64,000 nt of DNA from Macrosoma leucophasiata (GCA_036365455.1 JAWQUS010000025.1:22108001-22172000); one strand, 5' to 3'. Positions 32,070 to 43,390 are shown, numbered from the stretch's first letter. Notes: generated by a model not told the origin, from the sequence alone. A program made the numbers and translations.

Positions 32070-32566
32070 CGAGCGCAGGATTCTCATTCTGAGCACGTCC
32101 TATTCAAATAAATTGGAAGTGAGGGATTGACGGGGGTGAGCTTTCTATTAAAAAAATTGATAACATTTCAACAAATTCATGTATTTTGGAATCAGAATTG
32201 ATTACCCCTGATGGTACAGCGAATTGAGCTCTTTACTTGATTCGAGATGTGAGAGTTCGACTCCCGCACTATTAGCCAAAAGAGTATACTCACAACATCT
32301 GAGGACTTATAATCGTTTCCAGGTCCCAAGGGTCGCTCCACCATCGTCCTCAGCACTGCCTCCTGGAACAATAAAAAAGAAAATGTACCATCTAAATTAC
32401 AATAAGGTTGCGCGCGATAGTTTGTTCCCGACTTTAGGCGCGTATTTTGAATTCGGGCAATTCTTGTGGACGTGATTTACTAATGGCACCCAGTGCCTCA
32501 CTATTATGTGCTTAATTTCCTGCAATTCAGGACGAATTCGGCATAATAGTAAGATTTGGAAATGAC
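32070..32566. other. Mostly unassigned; tRNA-like piece at 32213-32280
   Basis: GATGGTACAGCGAATTGAGC and GAGAGTTCGACTCCCGCAC resemble tRNA boxes A and B, probably a SINE head. Nothing else recognised. Confidence 0.4.
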
Positions 32567-32850
32567 TAAGGGCGAAACACACAGACGGCACTATAACTTT
32601 ATCGTAGCCTGAATCTTTATTTTGAGACAAAACTTCCTGTTTCCTTTCACAGACGTGTCAAAACTCTTATTCACTCTGGAAATCACATCTTTAATAAGCA
32701 AAAAACAAGTGAAAAAGTATAGTTAAATAATAATTGAAGTTGCACACATCTATAAAACACAATAAGCAAAGCAAATAACAACTTTTAATATACAAATTTG
32801 GCTCTATTTCAAAAAGTAGAGTCGTAATACGGTCTATGAATCTCACCCTA
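32567..32850. mobile_element. Decayed foldback MITE related to 54230
   Basis: TAAGGGCGAAACACACAGAC at the left and GTCTATGAATCTCACCCTA at the right are imperfect inverted ends of the element at 54230-54372. About 140 bp of extra sequence lies between. Confidence 0.5.
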
Positions 32851-33091
32851 ACCTTGAAGCTATTACCACGCTGTGTGAATATCATATTATCGATCATTTT
32901 CCCTTTCTTTTACTGTTCCCAATGCATCACAATGTCTTTCGCCTTGTCATTCAACTGCTTACTTCTTGTTTGCGATTGTAAATAAACCAATGACAAGTAC
33001 CTTCTTAGAGTACCTTTCAGAATATGGAAGATCGATGCTAGGCCATTAGGATCTGCTCACACTGAGTAAAAATAAGAAAAAAAGATGAGTA

Positions 33092-33257
33092 TAGAAAATA
33101 AACTTGCGGATTTTCTCGCGTATACAACACTCCCAAACTTCTTCTTACACCCGACGTTTCCCGTGACCACGGTAGCTAGAAAGTGACCGAAACGTCGGGT
33201 GTAAGAAGAAGTTTGGGAGTGTTGTATACGCAAGAAAATCCGCAAGTTTATTTTCTA
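33092..33257. repeat. Inverted repeat, 69-bp arms with one mismatch
   Basis: Arms 33092-33160 and 33189-33257 around a 28-base spacer. They contain CCCGACGTTTC and CTTGCGGATTTTCTCGCG. The spacer has GACCACGG-type sequence seen in GACGTTTCGG repeats elsewhere (50.87 kb). Capable of forming a long hairpin. Confidence 0.9.
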
Positions 33258-33625
33258 CAATGTATGAAGCTCGCGAAAACCTACGAAAACGTTAAAAGAT
33301 GTGTAATCTACCTATTACAGCATGTTAATAAATAGGTACTATATTATAAATGTTGCTCAGTACCTACTCCTGAAAAATATTACTTAGATTTTGAAGCTCG
33401 CGGCAAAAGTATATGTAGTTGGTTCATGTAATATATTATCAAAGAAAGGAAAGTGAAAACTGCTATTCTGATTATATTATATTACTCTTTTACAATAATT
33501 ATTTGCATGCTTCATGCATGTGTGAACTGTCGTCAAAATTAGTGCCCAATTCGCGAAAATTTGGTTTATTTGCATTCAAATACTTCGCGTTGAGGAGCTA
33601 AAACTTACACACTTACAACTGGCCC
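33258..33625. other. Unassigned AT-rich sequence
   Basis: No recognisable feature. Confidence 0.4.
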
Positions 33626-33811
33626 AGGCGGCCAGGTCGCCTTAATGCGCGGAGGCAACATGCGGCCAAGTGGTCGCATGCTGGGTCGCGGTGTTTTCGT
33701 TAGTCGCGCGGCAAATAAACGTAACCGCCAACGACTGGCCGCATAATGCGTGCACTTCCATATATCTGCGAGGAGTAAGCTGACTTGGCTAACCGCGCGA
33801 CCTGGCCGCCT
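33626..33811. mobile_element. GC-rich MITE candidate
   Basis: AGGCGGCCAGGTCGC (33626-33640) is exactly mirrored at 33797-33811. The interior is rich in GGCCGC and GGTCGC motifs in both orientations, with no coding capacity. Confidence 0.6.
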
Positions 33812-33948
33812 AAATGCGGGACATTCAGAAGTAAAGTTGCTAATTAATTAAAATACTTCGGGTATTCAGTCAACTATTTTTCCACTCATAATTTCTAAAT
33901 TTAGACCCGTTTTGCACCTACATCGTCGCTCTCTTCATAACCCAAAGG

Positions 33949-34040
33949 TTGACTGGGAGATAATGCCTAGTGGCATTAAGTCCGCCTTTATGTACACCAT
34001 CTTCGTGCATAAAAAGAGTAAATAAATAAAATAAATAAAC
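33949..34040 (+). repeat. LINE 3' untranslated tail
   Basis: TTGACTGGGAGATAATGCC, CATTAAGTCCGCCTTTATG, TGCATAAAAAGAGTAAATAA and repeated AATAAATA mark the end of a Jockey/CR1-group LINE. The same tail is at 60237. Confidence 0.65.
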
Positions 34041-34722
34041 TATTTCCATCTCAAATTGTCACTAAATAATTTAATATATTTATGCCCATGGTAGAGCTTT
34101 CGGACGTTAAAGTACGTTGCGTCATAGACATACATATTACGGTGGGACGTCTTTAGACGTCGCAAAATTTTTTATGGAAAAAAGGTGAGTATCGGAACGC
34201 ATCTGCGCCGAGATTGCTCACGCGCACGTGTTAATAATACTAGGAACGTACGCTAGTAACGATACTTTCGTTAATAAGAATTTCTTGTACAAATTAACCG
34301 TGTTGTTCCTAGCGTGTGTACATACACCTTAACGCAGTTCACAACAACCACAGAGCTTCTACAGGATGTTCGGTTATATGGGCGATGTTCATAGGGAATA
34401 AAGCACTTGTGACAGCACTTTGTGGATGCTAATCTAGTAATAGTCTGTTCGAGTGCAAATGGGGCATAGCTTAGCGTACATATTTGGCGATGGCTAAGGG
34501 AGCTAGGCGAGCGTCACGAAAAATCCTTGCGACACTTTTGCTATAGTGCGTAGCGCTCGATGAGGGGCAGGCCGAGTATAGGATTCGACTTATTCGTTCT
34601 CTCTCTTTCTCTCTCTCTCTCGACAGTGACAATCCACGCGACGCGTAACGTACATTGTTTTGTCGTGTTCGTGTGTAAGTATGTATGTTGTTTTAGTTAT
34701 TTTTTAAAATAAACAATGGTTT
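34041..34722. other. Unassigned; CT microsatellite
   Basis: A CT/CTTT run lies at about 34598-34621. GGGACGTCTTTAGACGTC near 34143 is a short palindrome. Nothing else recognised. Confidence 0.4.
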
Positions 34723-35024
34723 ACTGGTGGTAGAGCTCCAGTGACGGAGCTCGCGGGCGTAGGCACCACCGCATTACCTAATATACTTGCCGCTAAATGG
34801 TAGTGTTCAGCACTATCGTGTTTCGGTCAGGTGGTAATGTACGGCCCTGTAATTTCAGGCACAGAGGCCATAACACCTTAGGCCTCAGGAGTGGCAGCGC
34901 ATCTGCATTTTGACCTCTGGTCTTCGTGTGGGTGTCTATAGGCTGCAGTCATCACTTAACATCAATGTGAACTGCATGCTTGTTTGCCACTTATATTACA
35001 TTTACACAAAAAAAAAAAAAAAAA
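34723..35024 (+). repeat. Family A, full length
   Basis: Complete copy from ACTGGTGGTAGAGCTCC to a 17-base A-tract (35008-35024), slightly lengthened by TTACACA before the tail. Among the best preserved. Confidence 0.88.
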
Positions 35025-35261
35025 TTGATTGTGAGAGTGATTCATTAGAAGTTGAAGAGGAACTTCGTTCCAATCGGATGTCCCACATGTGACACCTCAG
35101 ACAGGTTTTTGTTAAAGGTAATGTTACATTTTACACCAACTTAAAGAAATTTGTAGAAGTTAGAAAATTTACAATTTAACATTAAATAATATTTTGGTGA
35201 AACCGAACCTAAGTAATGAATAACCTATCTTTGAGCTATATTTGGGAAATAACATAAAACT
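35025..35261. other. Unassigned AT-rich sequence
   Basis: No recognisable feature. Confidence 0.35.
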
Positions 35262-35575
35262 GCCTCGGTAGCCTAGTGGTAGCAGGCCACTACTACTACG
35301 CTGAGGTCCTGGGTTCGATTCCCGGGTAGGGGGTTATCAGAGATAATGGTGAAAAAGCCTTTATCTCTGGTTCTATTGGGATTTTTCAATTTTCTGGAAA
35401 TTTCCCAGTACCTCAAAGTTTGGTAATGTGCCCGGATATGTCAACAGGCTCGCTACCTGTTACATGGGCCAAAACGTAACCGGCGAATCGTGGGTGTTTG
35501 CATGTATGCTTGAATGCATGCATTTACCTCTGCCTACCCCTTCGGGGATAGCAGGCGTGAAGTTACGTTTTTATT
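35262..35575 (+). mobile_element. T-SINE, complete reference copy
   Basis: tRNA-like head GCCTCGGTAGCCTAGTGG with box B GGTTCGATTCC and T stem CCTGGG/CCCGGG-like. The body has TTTCCCAGTACCTCAAAG, GTGCCCGGATATGTCAAC and CGAATCGTGGGTGTTTGC. The 3' part has CCCCTTCGGGGATAGCAGG and GTGAAGTTACGTTTTTA. Head plus unrelated body fits a Pol III SINE. Other copies: 19622, 47523, 48988, 57957. Confidence 0.8.
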
Positions 35576-35832
35576 TTTTTATACTTTTTTAATAACACAT
35601 GATGCGAGTGAATTAAGAAATTAAAGAAAACAAAAAGAAAAATATGAAGAAATCAGAAACAAATTTGACTTCTAGCAGGGATTGCACTTGCGACCTCATT
35701 AGAACCTGTCACTTTCAGGCCGCGTACAGGCAGTTTGAGAGCAATATTTTGTATGTTGACTTCAATTAATACTTGAACAATACCATACAATAAAACATCT
35801 TCCTTACATATTCATATAGTTGTAAATGCTTA

Positions 35833-36199
35833 TTTTTTATGTAATGGAAATGGCAAACAAGCTTGCAGTTCACATTGATGTTAAGTGATAACTGCAGCCT
35901 ATGGACACCCACACAAAGACCAAGGTCAAAATGCAGATGCATTACCACTCCTGAGGCCTAAGGTGTTATGCCTCTGTGCCGGAAATTACAGGGCCGTTAT
36001 ACATACATTACCACCTGACCGAAGCACGATAGTGCTGAACACTACCAATTAGCGGCAAGTATTTAGCTTATTAGGCATTTACAACTTTAATGATAACTTT
36101 AAACGATGCTAAACATAATAACACATCTTAAATTACAGTGAATTAGTATCATTTTGAGATGGTCATCATATTGTTAATATTTGAAGTTTTTTTCCGCGC
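35833..36199 (-). repeat. Family A, subfamily with extra segment X
   Basis: Poly-A side TTTTTTATGTAATGG to the left module at GCGGCAAGTATT. The usual A sequence is then replaced by about 140 bp (TAGCTTATTAGGCATTTAC to TTTCCGCGCG), also present at 55215-55365. Sequence after CCGCGCG is not A here. Confidence 0.75.
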
Positions 36200-36481
36200 G
36201 AAATCACCACAGAAATGTCACCCGGTATGGTCTACATCCATCATCAGACGTATACCGTCGCTGGCCCAATTTATTCCAGTCATATTTGATCAGTGACGCG
36301 GTCTACTTGTTGACCGGTGGACAGTCGATGTCAACACAACGGAACCATGTCCGTCACGACGACTCTCGTGAATTTCAGGTTCAGTACTAAAATGTTAATG
36401 ACTTTAATGCTATTTTTAGCAAACACGTGACAGTGTGGACATCCGGGCACGTCATGTCTGTGAGACTATGATACAATAGTC
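36200..36481. other. Unassigned sequence
   Basis: No recognisable feature. Confidence 0.35.
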
Positions 36482-36940
36482 GTTTTTTATGTAATGAAGG
36501 TGACAAACAAGCAAGATCACATTGGTGTTGAATTGATGAAAGTGTAGCGTCATATTATTAAGTTTCAGATGAATATCCGGACGCCGCAAGCTTAGCTTTG
36601 GCGCGTCAGTTTTCCCATAACCTTAGAGCCGCGCATACGCACCTCAACCCGCCTTAATTAACCGCTACGATGTAACTGTGTAACTTCCGTATTATATGGT
36701 GATCACCAACATGGACTTCTCATTTCCATCCTCAACAAATGAACACGCAACCTTCAATATGGCAACTACACAAAACCGCTAAAAAAGTGATGACTGCAGC
36801 TTATAGACATCTACACAAAAACCAGAGATCAACGTGCAGATGCGTTGCCTGCCACCCCTGATCCATAATCCATAATATTATGTCCTTGTGATAGTTTTCA
36901 CTGGGCCACACATAACCTTCTAACCGAAACACGATAGTTT
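36482..36940 (-). repeat. Family A, subfamily B, split by about 240 bp
   Basis: The 3' end is at 36482-36545 (TTTTTTATGTAATGAAGG) and the remainder at 36786-36940 (GTGATGACTGCAGC to CCGAAACACGATAG). Between them is unassigned sequence, possibly an insertion. Confidence 0.6.
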
Positions 36941-37197
36941 TATAATGTAATAAAAGTGGCAAACAAGCACGTTCACATTGATGTCAAGTGATGATTGCAG
37001 CCTATAGACACCCACACAATAACCAGAGGTCGAAATGCAGATGCGTTGCCACTCCTGAGGCCTAAGATGTTATGCCTCTGTGCCGGAAATTACAGGACCG
37101 ATAGTGCTGGTGGTACTACCCTTTGGGAGCAGATAGATTTTGGTAATGCGGTGGTGTCTACGCCCTCGAACTCCTACCCTGGAACTCTACCACCAGC
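36941..37197 (-). repeat. Family A with variant head hairpin
   Basis: TTTTATAATGTAATAAAAG to CTCTACCACCAGC. Both hairpin arms carry T in place of C on the element strand (GAGTTCC and GGAGTTC), so pairing survives as wobble pairs. An internal deletion removes ACGATAGTGCTGAACACTACC-type sequence in part. Confidence 0.78.
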
Positions 37198-37267
37198 TTG
37201 TAGACTATTCTAGCAATTCAACACTAAATAACAAACTCAACACATACCATAAAGATTAGCGCTAAAA

Positions 37268-37345
37268 CTACATACAGCGGCTAATGGATTAAGTAATGCG
37301 ATTGTGACTACGACCTCAAATTTCAGGACTAGCTCTACCGCTTGT
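37268..37345 (-). repeat. Family A left-module fragment
   Basis: GCGGCTAATGGATTAAGTAATGC to AGCTCTACCGCTTG, strongly diverged. Confidence 0.5.
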
Positions 37346-37497
37346 ATTATAGTTTAAGAGCAACACTAATACTATTAAACATCATACCCATTAGTATTTA
37401 AATAGCTCTTACGAACTCCAGGATCTCCAGTGGGAATTCATCACTAGTTATTTATGTATGACTAAATTGATGCCAGTACGCCATAATGTACTAAAAT

Positions 37498-37842
37498 ATC
37501 TATTCAAATAAATTAAATTGGAGTGTCTGTTTGTAATACAAAAATAACTGCTTTTTACTAAATGCATGTATGCACGGTACATATACCAAAACAACATTTA
37601 TTACAATATTTGTCTGTTTGTCTGTCTATCTGTCTGTTTGTTCCGGCTAATCTCGGGAACCGCTGGACCGATTTTGACGGGACTTTTACTGGCAGATAGC
37701 TTATGTAATAAGGCGTAACATAGGGTACCTTTATACTAGCTGCGGCCACGACTTCGTCCGAGTATTAAATAAAATTAAAAAAAAAGGGTAGGTACTGAAT
37801 AATCATAAATTCTCACGGGGATGAAGTCGCGGGCACAGCTAG
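37498..37842 (+). mobile_element. Helitron-like element with inverted internal 3' end
   Basis: 5' end TCTATTCAAATAAATTAAAT. The body has GTCTGT repeats and CGGGAACCGCTGGACCG. 3' end GATGAAGTCGCGGGCACAGCTAG. About 100 bp before the end lies an inverted copy of the 3' end (ACTAGCTGCGGCCACGAC). The element at 53851 has the same arrangement. Confidence 0.72.
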
Positions 37843-38470
37843 TGTACAATAAATTTGAAGCAGAACACCTAAATGTATGTAATTTATCTTAGTCGGGTAC
37901 TATTTTTGTAGGTCAATAACGATTATGGTTTTACGATACAGAACTTTTTTTGTACAAATCTGGTCATGATCTTTGGATGATAGGTATATTTTGAACACTG
38001 TGTAATGAAAATTATTCAATATAGTAGGAAGATAGTAAAACTAATAATAAAAATTAATAGGTATTTACGACAAATTAAATCACAATAGTGTAAACAGAAT
38101 AATTTTCAGTACACTTCACGTACGTAGACACTGATAATCCGGTATTGGTCAAAACATAGTCAAAAAGGGATAAATGTCAAATAGGTAAGGCATAAAAGAG
38201 GTAACGCTCTACAGACCCGAAATAAGCCGATATCTCCTTTCTAAAGTCGATGTGCAATATATTATATTTGTATAATATATATTGTTGGTTGCTGTACATT
38301 CATAATGTAGTGTTTTATACACCAGAAAAGTGACGAACTACTAGAAACTTTATTTTCAGCGTACCACTGATCAAGATTCAAGTTCCCTCCATATCAAACA
38401 GTAGGTACTCCTTACCTCTACTATCCATACCTCAGACAAGGAAGGCGAACGCAAAACCCCAGCGTAGCAG
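37843..38470. other. Mostly unassigned AT-rich sequence
   Basis: 38190-38255 is shared with 27296-27355. A T-SINE head scrap (CCCCAGCGTAGCAGTA) sits at about 38450-38470, directly before a family A right module. Confidence 0.4.
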
Positions 38471-38637
38471 TAATGGCCCTGTAATTTTCGACACAGAGGC
38501 ATAACACCTTAGGCCTCAGGAGTGGCAACGCATCCGCATTTTCGTCTCTGGTCTTTGTGTGTCTATAGGCTGCAGTCATCACTTACCATCAATGTGAACT
38601 GCATTTTTGCTTACCACTTCCATTACATAAAAAAAAT
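38471..38637 (+). repeat. Family A right module
   Basis: TAATGGCCCTGTAATTTTCG to CATTACATAAAAAAAA. Starts at the shared module boundary. Confidence 0.82.
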
Positions 38638-38650
38638 GGTCTGCTACCAC

Positions 38651-39279
38651 CATAGAGCAACACGGGCCACCGGCCACGGCGGACCGGAGGGGAGTAGTCA
38701 TATTATAATATTTGTATTAAATCTAAGGTTTTGACAAAAGAGCAACACGCTGAGTTTGTTGCGTAGCGGAGTTCTTCTCAGTAGTGCCTGCACTTGGAAT
38801 TCTGTGAGAGTGAATGACTATGATTATGACGAACAGATTTTTCTTTTTCTTCTATGAAGAAATTGAAAAATTCGATGATTCACGTATCAGTTAAACATTA
38901 TTATTATATTGGTATTTATTAATATCTATTGGATTATTATTATAGGTAGCTCTAGGTAGCTTATAACCCGACAATGCAAAAGTGTCCCTGTAGACCAATT
39001 TGAAATAAATTATTTGAATTTTGATATGCAGGCTTACCCTCTGTCAAAGAACAAGCACAAGTGATCCTATTACTGTTGCCGAGATGTTAAATGTGTGCGT
39101 GAAATTGTTTATCTATTTTGTTAAAGTCAAGGTGTGAGTTTCGAATAATAGACGATTTTTGTTGTGTGTGTGTGTATTACACTAATTTCCCGCGGCAAAA
39201 ATATACAGACTGTTTTGCATCTGTAATAAACGCTATGGCTACTCCCCACCGGTCAGCCGGTGGTCCGTGTTGCTCTATG
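38651..39279. mobile_element. E element (hAT), 8-bp target duplication
   Basis: Termini CATAGAGCAACACGGGCC and its mirror CCGTGTTGCTCTATG. Direct repeat GCTACCAC at 38643-38650 and 39280-39287. Subterminal GGACCGGAGGGGAGTAG is also inverted. The interior has no transposase and appears to hold unrelated insert sequence (38700-39030). Confidence 0.82.
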
Positions 39280-39287
39280 GCTACCAC

Positions 39288-39891
39288 AGGCTAATGAGAC
39301 TGAGAAGACCAACGGTAAGCATCATGGTCTTTTGGGATATTGCCGCATATTTCAAGGATGTTTTTACATATAAAGCATCTCAGTCTGTTATTTCTGTCCA
39401 TTCTTACACCAAAATAATATTGGCACGAGACACGCTCTTTGATGGTTGCTTCTGTTTGCGTGTTTACGATGAATCTATAATGGAACCTCGTAAAAAATAA
39501 AAGCAAAATATTTTCGACGCGGTAACGTATCGTTTGATATACGAGATTTGAATAACTATTGCAGAAATCTTCATATCCAAACTGTGATATCTCTTGGGAT
39601 CTCATCAGAATGTATTAGAATACGTAACAAATTCAAATGTTTCTTTTACCAAACGTTGATTCAATGCACTGGCAAGGAAACGATCTCTATTATGGCGGAA
39701 ATTATGAGAAATAGAAGTACATTAAAATTAAAATATCACCTAAACCTAACGGTGAAATTCTATTAAACTGTGCTGCACTGTCACGCACAGAGTGCGACAC
39801 AAATGATTATTCTGTTCGTCTCACAAGGAAACAGTTACAAACTGCGAGAACACAAAATATTGAAATGTTCGTGCACTGTTTTTTTGCGCGC
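39288..39891. other. Unassigned sequence
   Basis: Open frames on both strands, but no domain motif. Nothing recognised. Confidence 0.4.
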
Positions 39892-40646
39892 CATAGAACT
39901 ACACGGGCCACCGGCCGCGGCAGGCCGGATGCAGGCTTTCCCCTCTATCAAAGTACAAGCACAAGTGATCCTATGCCTGTCGCCGAGATGTTTAAATGTA
40001 TGCGTGAAATTGTTTATATATTTTGTTAGTCGAGATGTGAGTTTCGTAGTAATAAACAATTTATGTTGTGTGTTACACAAAGGAGATGTTGCAAAAATGT
40101 ATGGACCTCCGGCCATGTATTGTACACAATATCATTAAACAGGCAAAATCAATATAAAACGTTTTTTACTGCATATTTTCACTTATTTAGCTTTGATTGC
40201 AGTTACAAAACATTACTTGCAGTTAGAATTGCAACTCATAACCAACATGGCGAATATGACGGGCGATGTCATTTTGACATATTCATTTGTTAAATTGTAT
40301 TTTGATTAAATAGTACTTGGAGAAAAAAGTAATATTTTCTAAATACTATCGAAATCGATTGATCCCAAGTGTCGGCTGTATCGCCGCCATGTTTAACATA
40401 GTTGAAAATGATAAAATCGTTTGAATTAAATGTGGTTGTATCTCTAAAATATATTCTTGATTAAATTAATTGTATTTTTTCGGATTCTTCTTTAATTTAC
40501 CCATTTTTTGAGGACGTGTACGAACCAGAGCCGAGCTCGCAACATCTCCTTTCTTCCCGCAAAAAATGTTATATTGTTTTGCATCAGTAAGTAATATACG
40601 CTATGGCTACTCCACTCTGGTAGGCCGGTGGCCCGTGTTGCTCTAT
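39892..40646. mobile_element. E element (hAT), split by a Q element
   Basis: Left end CATAGAACTACACGGGCCAC, right end GCCCGTGTTGCTCTAT. The body AGTGATCCTATGCCTGTCGC matches the copy at 39070. Q copy 2 sits at 40082-40549 between TTACACAAA and TTTCTTCCCGC. No clear 8-bp duplication remains at the outer ends. Confidence 0.75.
40082..40549. mobile_element. Q element, copy 2
   Basis: Perfect 11-bp inverted ends GGAGATGTTGC and GCAACATCTCC, flanked by AAA and TTT. The first 200 and last 200 bases match copy 1 (15393-15929); the middle differs. No coding capacity. It inserted into an E element, so Q was active after E. Confidence 0.8.
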
Positions 40647-40796
40647 CAAATCACACTTGCAAATAGTGGACTCGCTTTCGTGTAGGTACGCGTAAAATCC
40701 TGCTTATGAAGAAATTATAATGAATGTAGGCATCTCGTAAACTAAATTGTGCTTAAAGGTAAAGTAGGCAATACACAAAAAAACTTTATTTGATAC

Positions 40797-41130
40797 TAGC
40801 TGTGCTCGCGATTTTGTTCGCTTGGAATAATGACTATGGGCAGCAACGCCACCAACGCCACCAATGCCACCAACCCCATCACCATTGCCACCAACGCTAC
40901 CAATGCCACCAACTCACCAACGCCACAAAGGCCACGAACGCCACTAAAGCCACCAACGCCACCAACGCCACCATCACCACCAGCAACACCTCCAACGCCT
41001 CTAACACCACCAACGCCTATGTAAACCATATGATTTTTTTGGTTTCCGTTACTCTTCTTTTATAGCCCCCTATCAGTTTTTTGGAAAAATGCTTAATGTT
41101 AACACACAAATTTTACTGTCTTATTTATGT
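40797..41130 (-). mobile_element. Helitron-like element carrying a minisatellite
   Basis: Left end ACTAGCTGTGCTCGCGATTT is a minus-strand Helitron 3' end. The right part, ATAGCCCCCTATCAGTTTTT, matches 5' regions at 22780 and 63063. Most of the space between is the minisatellite below. Confidence 0.6.
40836..41020 (+). repeat. CCACCAACG/CCACCAATG minisatellite
   Basis: Degenerate 9-12-bp units (GCCACCAACGCCACC) over about 185 bp. Because units are multiples of three, all frames read as Thr-Asn-Ala or Pro-Pro-Thr repeats; these are not genes. Confidence 0.85.
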
Positions 41131-42010
41131 TTTGGTTTTGTTACTACTTGGTTATTACACATCACATTTCTTCTCGGTTCATAACTGCACAGTGGAGGGT
41201 AATAAAGGAGATAGTCGTGTCTCCAGTAGGTAAGTATAGTTTTTCATTACATACGATTGTGTTTATAAAAATGTTCATTGCTAAAAAGAAATGCCTTTCA
41301 AAGTGGTTTCCTCTTTATTGTACAAATAACTCTTTTATTATTTCTCTATTGTTACAAAAAACAAATAGAATTTCAGGATTTTAGCAAGAGCAAATATTGA
41401 TTGAATGCTGAACTATTTTGCCTTTTTTAAAGGTTTTTTACGACATACAAAACCTAATAACGCGTCAGGTTAGGTTGTATGTTCCTAATTGCCATGCACT
41501 TAACTCGTTTGCGTAGCTTCACTCCATGTATTGTGCATGCTACACCTGTCCGCTATTCTGTGATCTGAGCACAAAGGCATATTTTTTCTAGTCTTTCCAG
41601 TTCGATTCCTTGTGACCTCGTAATTGCACTTCATTCGATATATATATCAACCCCGTGAATGCCGATGCGATCAATTTACTCTAAGAGCGTTCTCTGGTAT
41701 CTAATGAAGTGTGGCACAATAATAAACGAACCTTTATGTCGATAGCTGTATAATAACTTATATTAGAAGTAAAACTTTACGCTCTTTACTTCGTATTAAT
41801 TAACTCGGTGGCTTGGAGGTTTAGTGGCTCTTGCTGTTAAGGGTCATAGGTCAGTACAGCCACCCGGCACCCGACCCGATAATCAAAATAATCTTACATT
41901 ATTGCTTGTTTATCACCTAAGAAAGCAAGAACATCAATCAGATTATCATTAAGGCTTATAAAGGAGCTACAAATCAACATGAAAATTTTACAGCAATGAC
42001 AATGACGACA
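41131..42010. other. Unassigned; possible tRNA-like SINE scrap at 41803-41877
   Basis: CTCGGTGGCTTGGAGGTTTAG followed by AGGTCAGTACAGCC is weakly tRNA-like. A short TATATATATC run lies near 41638. Nothing else recognised. Confidence 0.4.
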
Positions 42011-42310
42011 GCAATTTCGAAAGGCGGTCGCACCCTAGCACCGCCTCGTTTTACGGCGTCCACTCGTTGTCGACTGGTGGTCCACGGGTGAACGACGCGA
42101 TGTTACTTGTTAACCACTCGCGGACCACTCGCAAACAGCGCGCGGTCCACTTGGGAACGTGTTGGCAATGCAAAGTCAACGCAAGGCAAGCTAGTGGTCA
42201 CCGAGTGGTCCACTCGCTGTCCGCGCGTGGACTGCGCACCGCCCGCGCGTTGACGGCTTGCGGTCGAGGCGAAACGGAGCGGAGTTGATGTAATGAACGC
42301 TGGTCGGGTA
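42011..42310. other. GC-rich island of unknown nature
   Basis: Much higher GC than the flanks, with repeated CCACTCG, GGTCCAC and GTGGTCCAC motifs in both orientations. No TIR pair I can confirm and no convincing ORF. Possibly a decayed GC-rich MITE like those at 33626 and 43925. Confidence 0.4.
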
Positions 42311-42467
42311 CGGGTGGACGGAGCTATAAGTTATAGGGTCTTAGGGTATAACCCTATAGCCTATAACCCCTATAACCCTAAGACTGACGTCTTGTGTTTA
42401 ATGCCATTTGGGGCGCACAACTTCAGGATCACTAACGGAATAGCTGTATCATTAAGATAACTGGGAC

Positions 42468-42528
42468 TTTGGTAGCTTAATGGTAGAGCTTGGTCGCAAA
42501 TTCAAAATCAGTCTGAAGTCAGACTTTT
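42468..42528 (+). repeat. tRNA-like SINE head fragment
   Basis: GACTTTGGTAGCTTAATGG to CAGTCTGAAGTC; the ends can pair as an acceptor-like stem. Box B is lost. Confidence 0.45.
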
Positions 42529-42552
42529 CCTCCAATCAAACAATCAATTTGC

Positions 42553-42722
42553 ATATCAGCCAAAAAATGCCCACTGCTGGACCAAAGCCTCCCCATTAGG
42601 GGGATATGCCATAATCGCCACGCTTGGCATGCGGATTGGCGACCGCAGTGACGGTAGTTTTATGGTTGGACGCAGCGTAGCAGTAGTGGTCTGCTCCCAC
42701 TAGACTACTGAGGCAGTTTCCC
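42553..42722 (+). repeat. LINE-type tail followed by T-SINE head scrap
   Basis: CCCACTGCTGGACCAAAGCC, GCCATAATCGCCACGCTTGG and GCGGATTGGCGACCGCAG belong to the repeat also at 43391 and 45733. From 42681, GCGTAGCAGTAGTGGTCTGC is a minus-strand T-SINE head. Confidence 0.6.
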
Positions 42723-42845
42723 TTCGAAGAAATAAAAAAATCTACTTATGACATCATTGGTGTTCTATTCTTACATATTATCATCATGTCTATCTATAAT
42801 TAAAGATATGTTATAGAGTAAGTAGGTATTATATAAATCACACTT

Positions 42846-43062
42846 CACACTAATATAATAAATGTGAAAGTTTCTTGTTTGGATGTTTGTCCATCAATCA
42901 TGCCGAAACTACTGAACTGAATAGGGTATTAGCTGACTGAGATTATAGGATTTTTTATCCCGAAAAATGTTCCTGAGGGATGCCATGGGATTATTTGATG
43001 AGTTTCCACAGGTTACGCGAGAAGCGACATACACACAGGCGGAGTCGCGGGCAACAAGCTAG
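42846..43062 (+). mobile_element. Helitron-like element
   Basis: 5' part ACACTAATATAATAAATGTG and 3' end GGAGTCGCGGGCAACAAGCTAG, with the GC hairpin before CTAG. Confidence 0.7.
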
Positions 43063-43065
43063 TTG

Positions 43066-43390
43066 AACATAAAAGTAAAAATATAAAAACAGTCGGAATC
43101 ATAAAAAATAAACAATCGCTCATATTTCAGGCAAATTGACATTGACATACGTTACAGAGTGTCAGCATAAAAGTCTGTAGTTAAACATAATTTACTGAAT
43201 AATATTTTATTACTGAATATTTTTCTATGTACATACTTAATATCACTTGAAATTTGGAGCAAAATGAAACAATATGGAAAACATTAAAAAATAAACAGAG
43301 TGAGATAGACACCCTTTCCATCCCTTGTCAGTCAAACTGTCATTGAAATACGTCTAACTGCCGGCAAAATAAAAGTTTCTATATTTTTGT
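43066..43390. other. Unassigned AT-rich sequence
   Basis: No recognisable feature. Confidence 0.4.

Noticed and set aside
39267..40293. Overlapping ORFs of 72-122 codons
   Set aside because: They alternate strands across E and Q element DNA and have no recognisable domain.
40790..41065. Thr/Asn/Ala-rich protein
   Set aside because: Frame through a minisatellite; all three frames and the opposite strand are similarly open.
42310..42386. Telomere-like repeats
   Set aside because: TATAGGG and CCCTATAA words form a short imperfect palindrome, not TTAGG tandem repeats.
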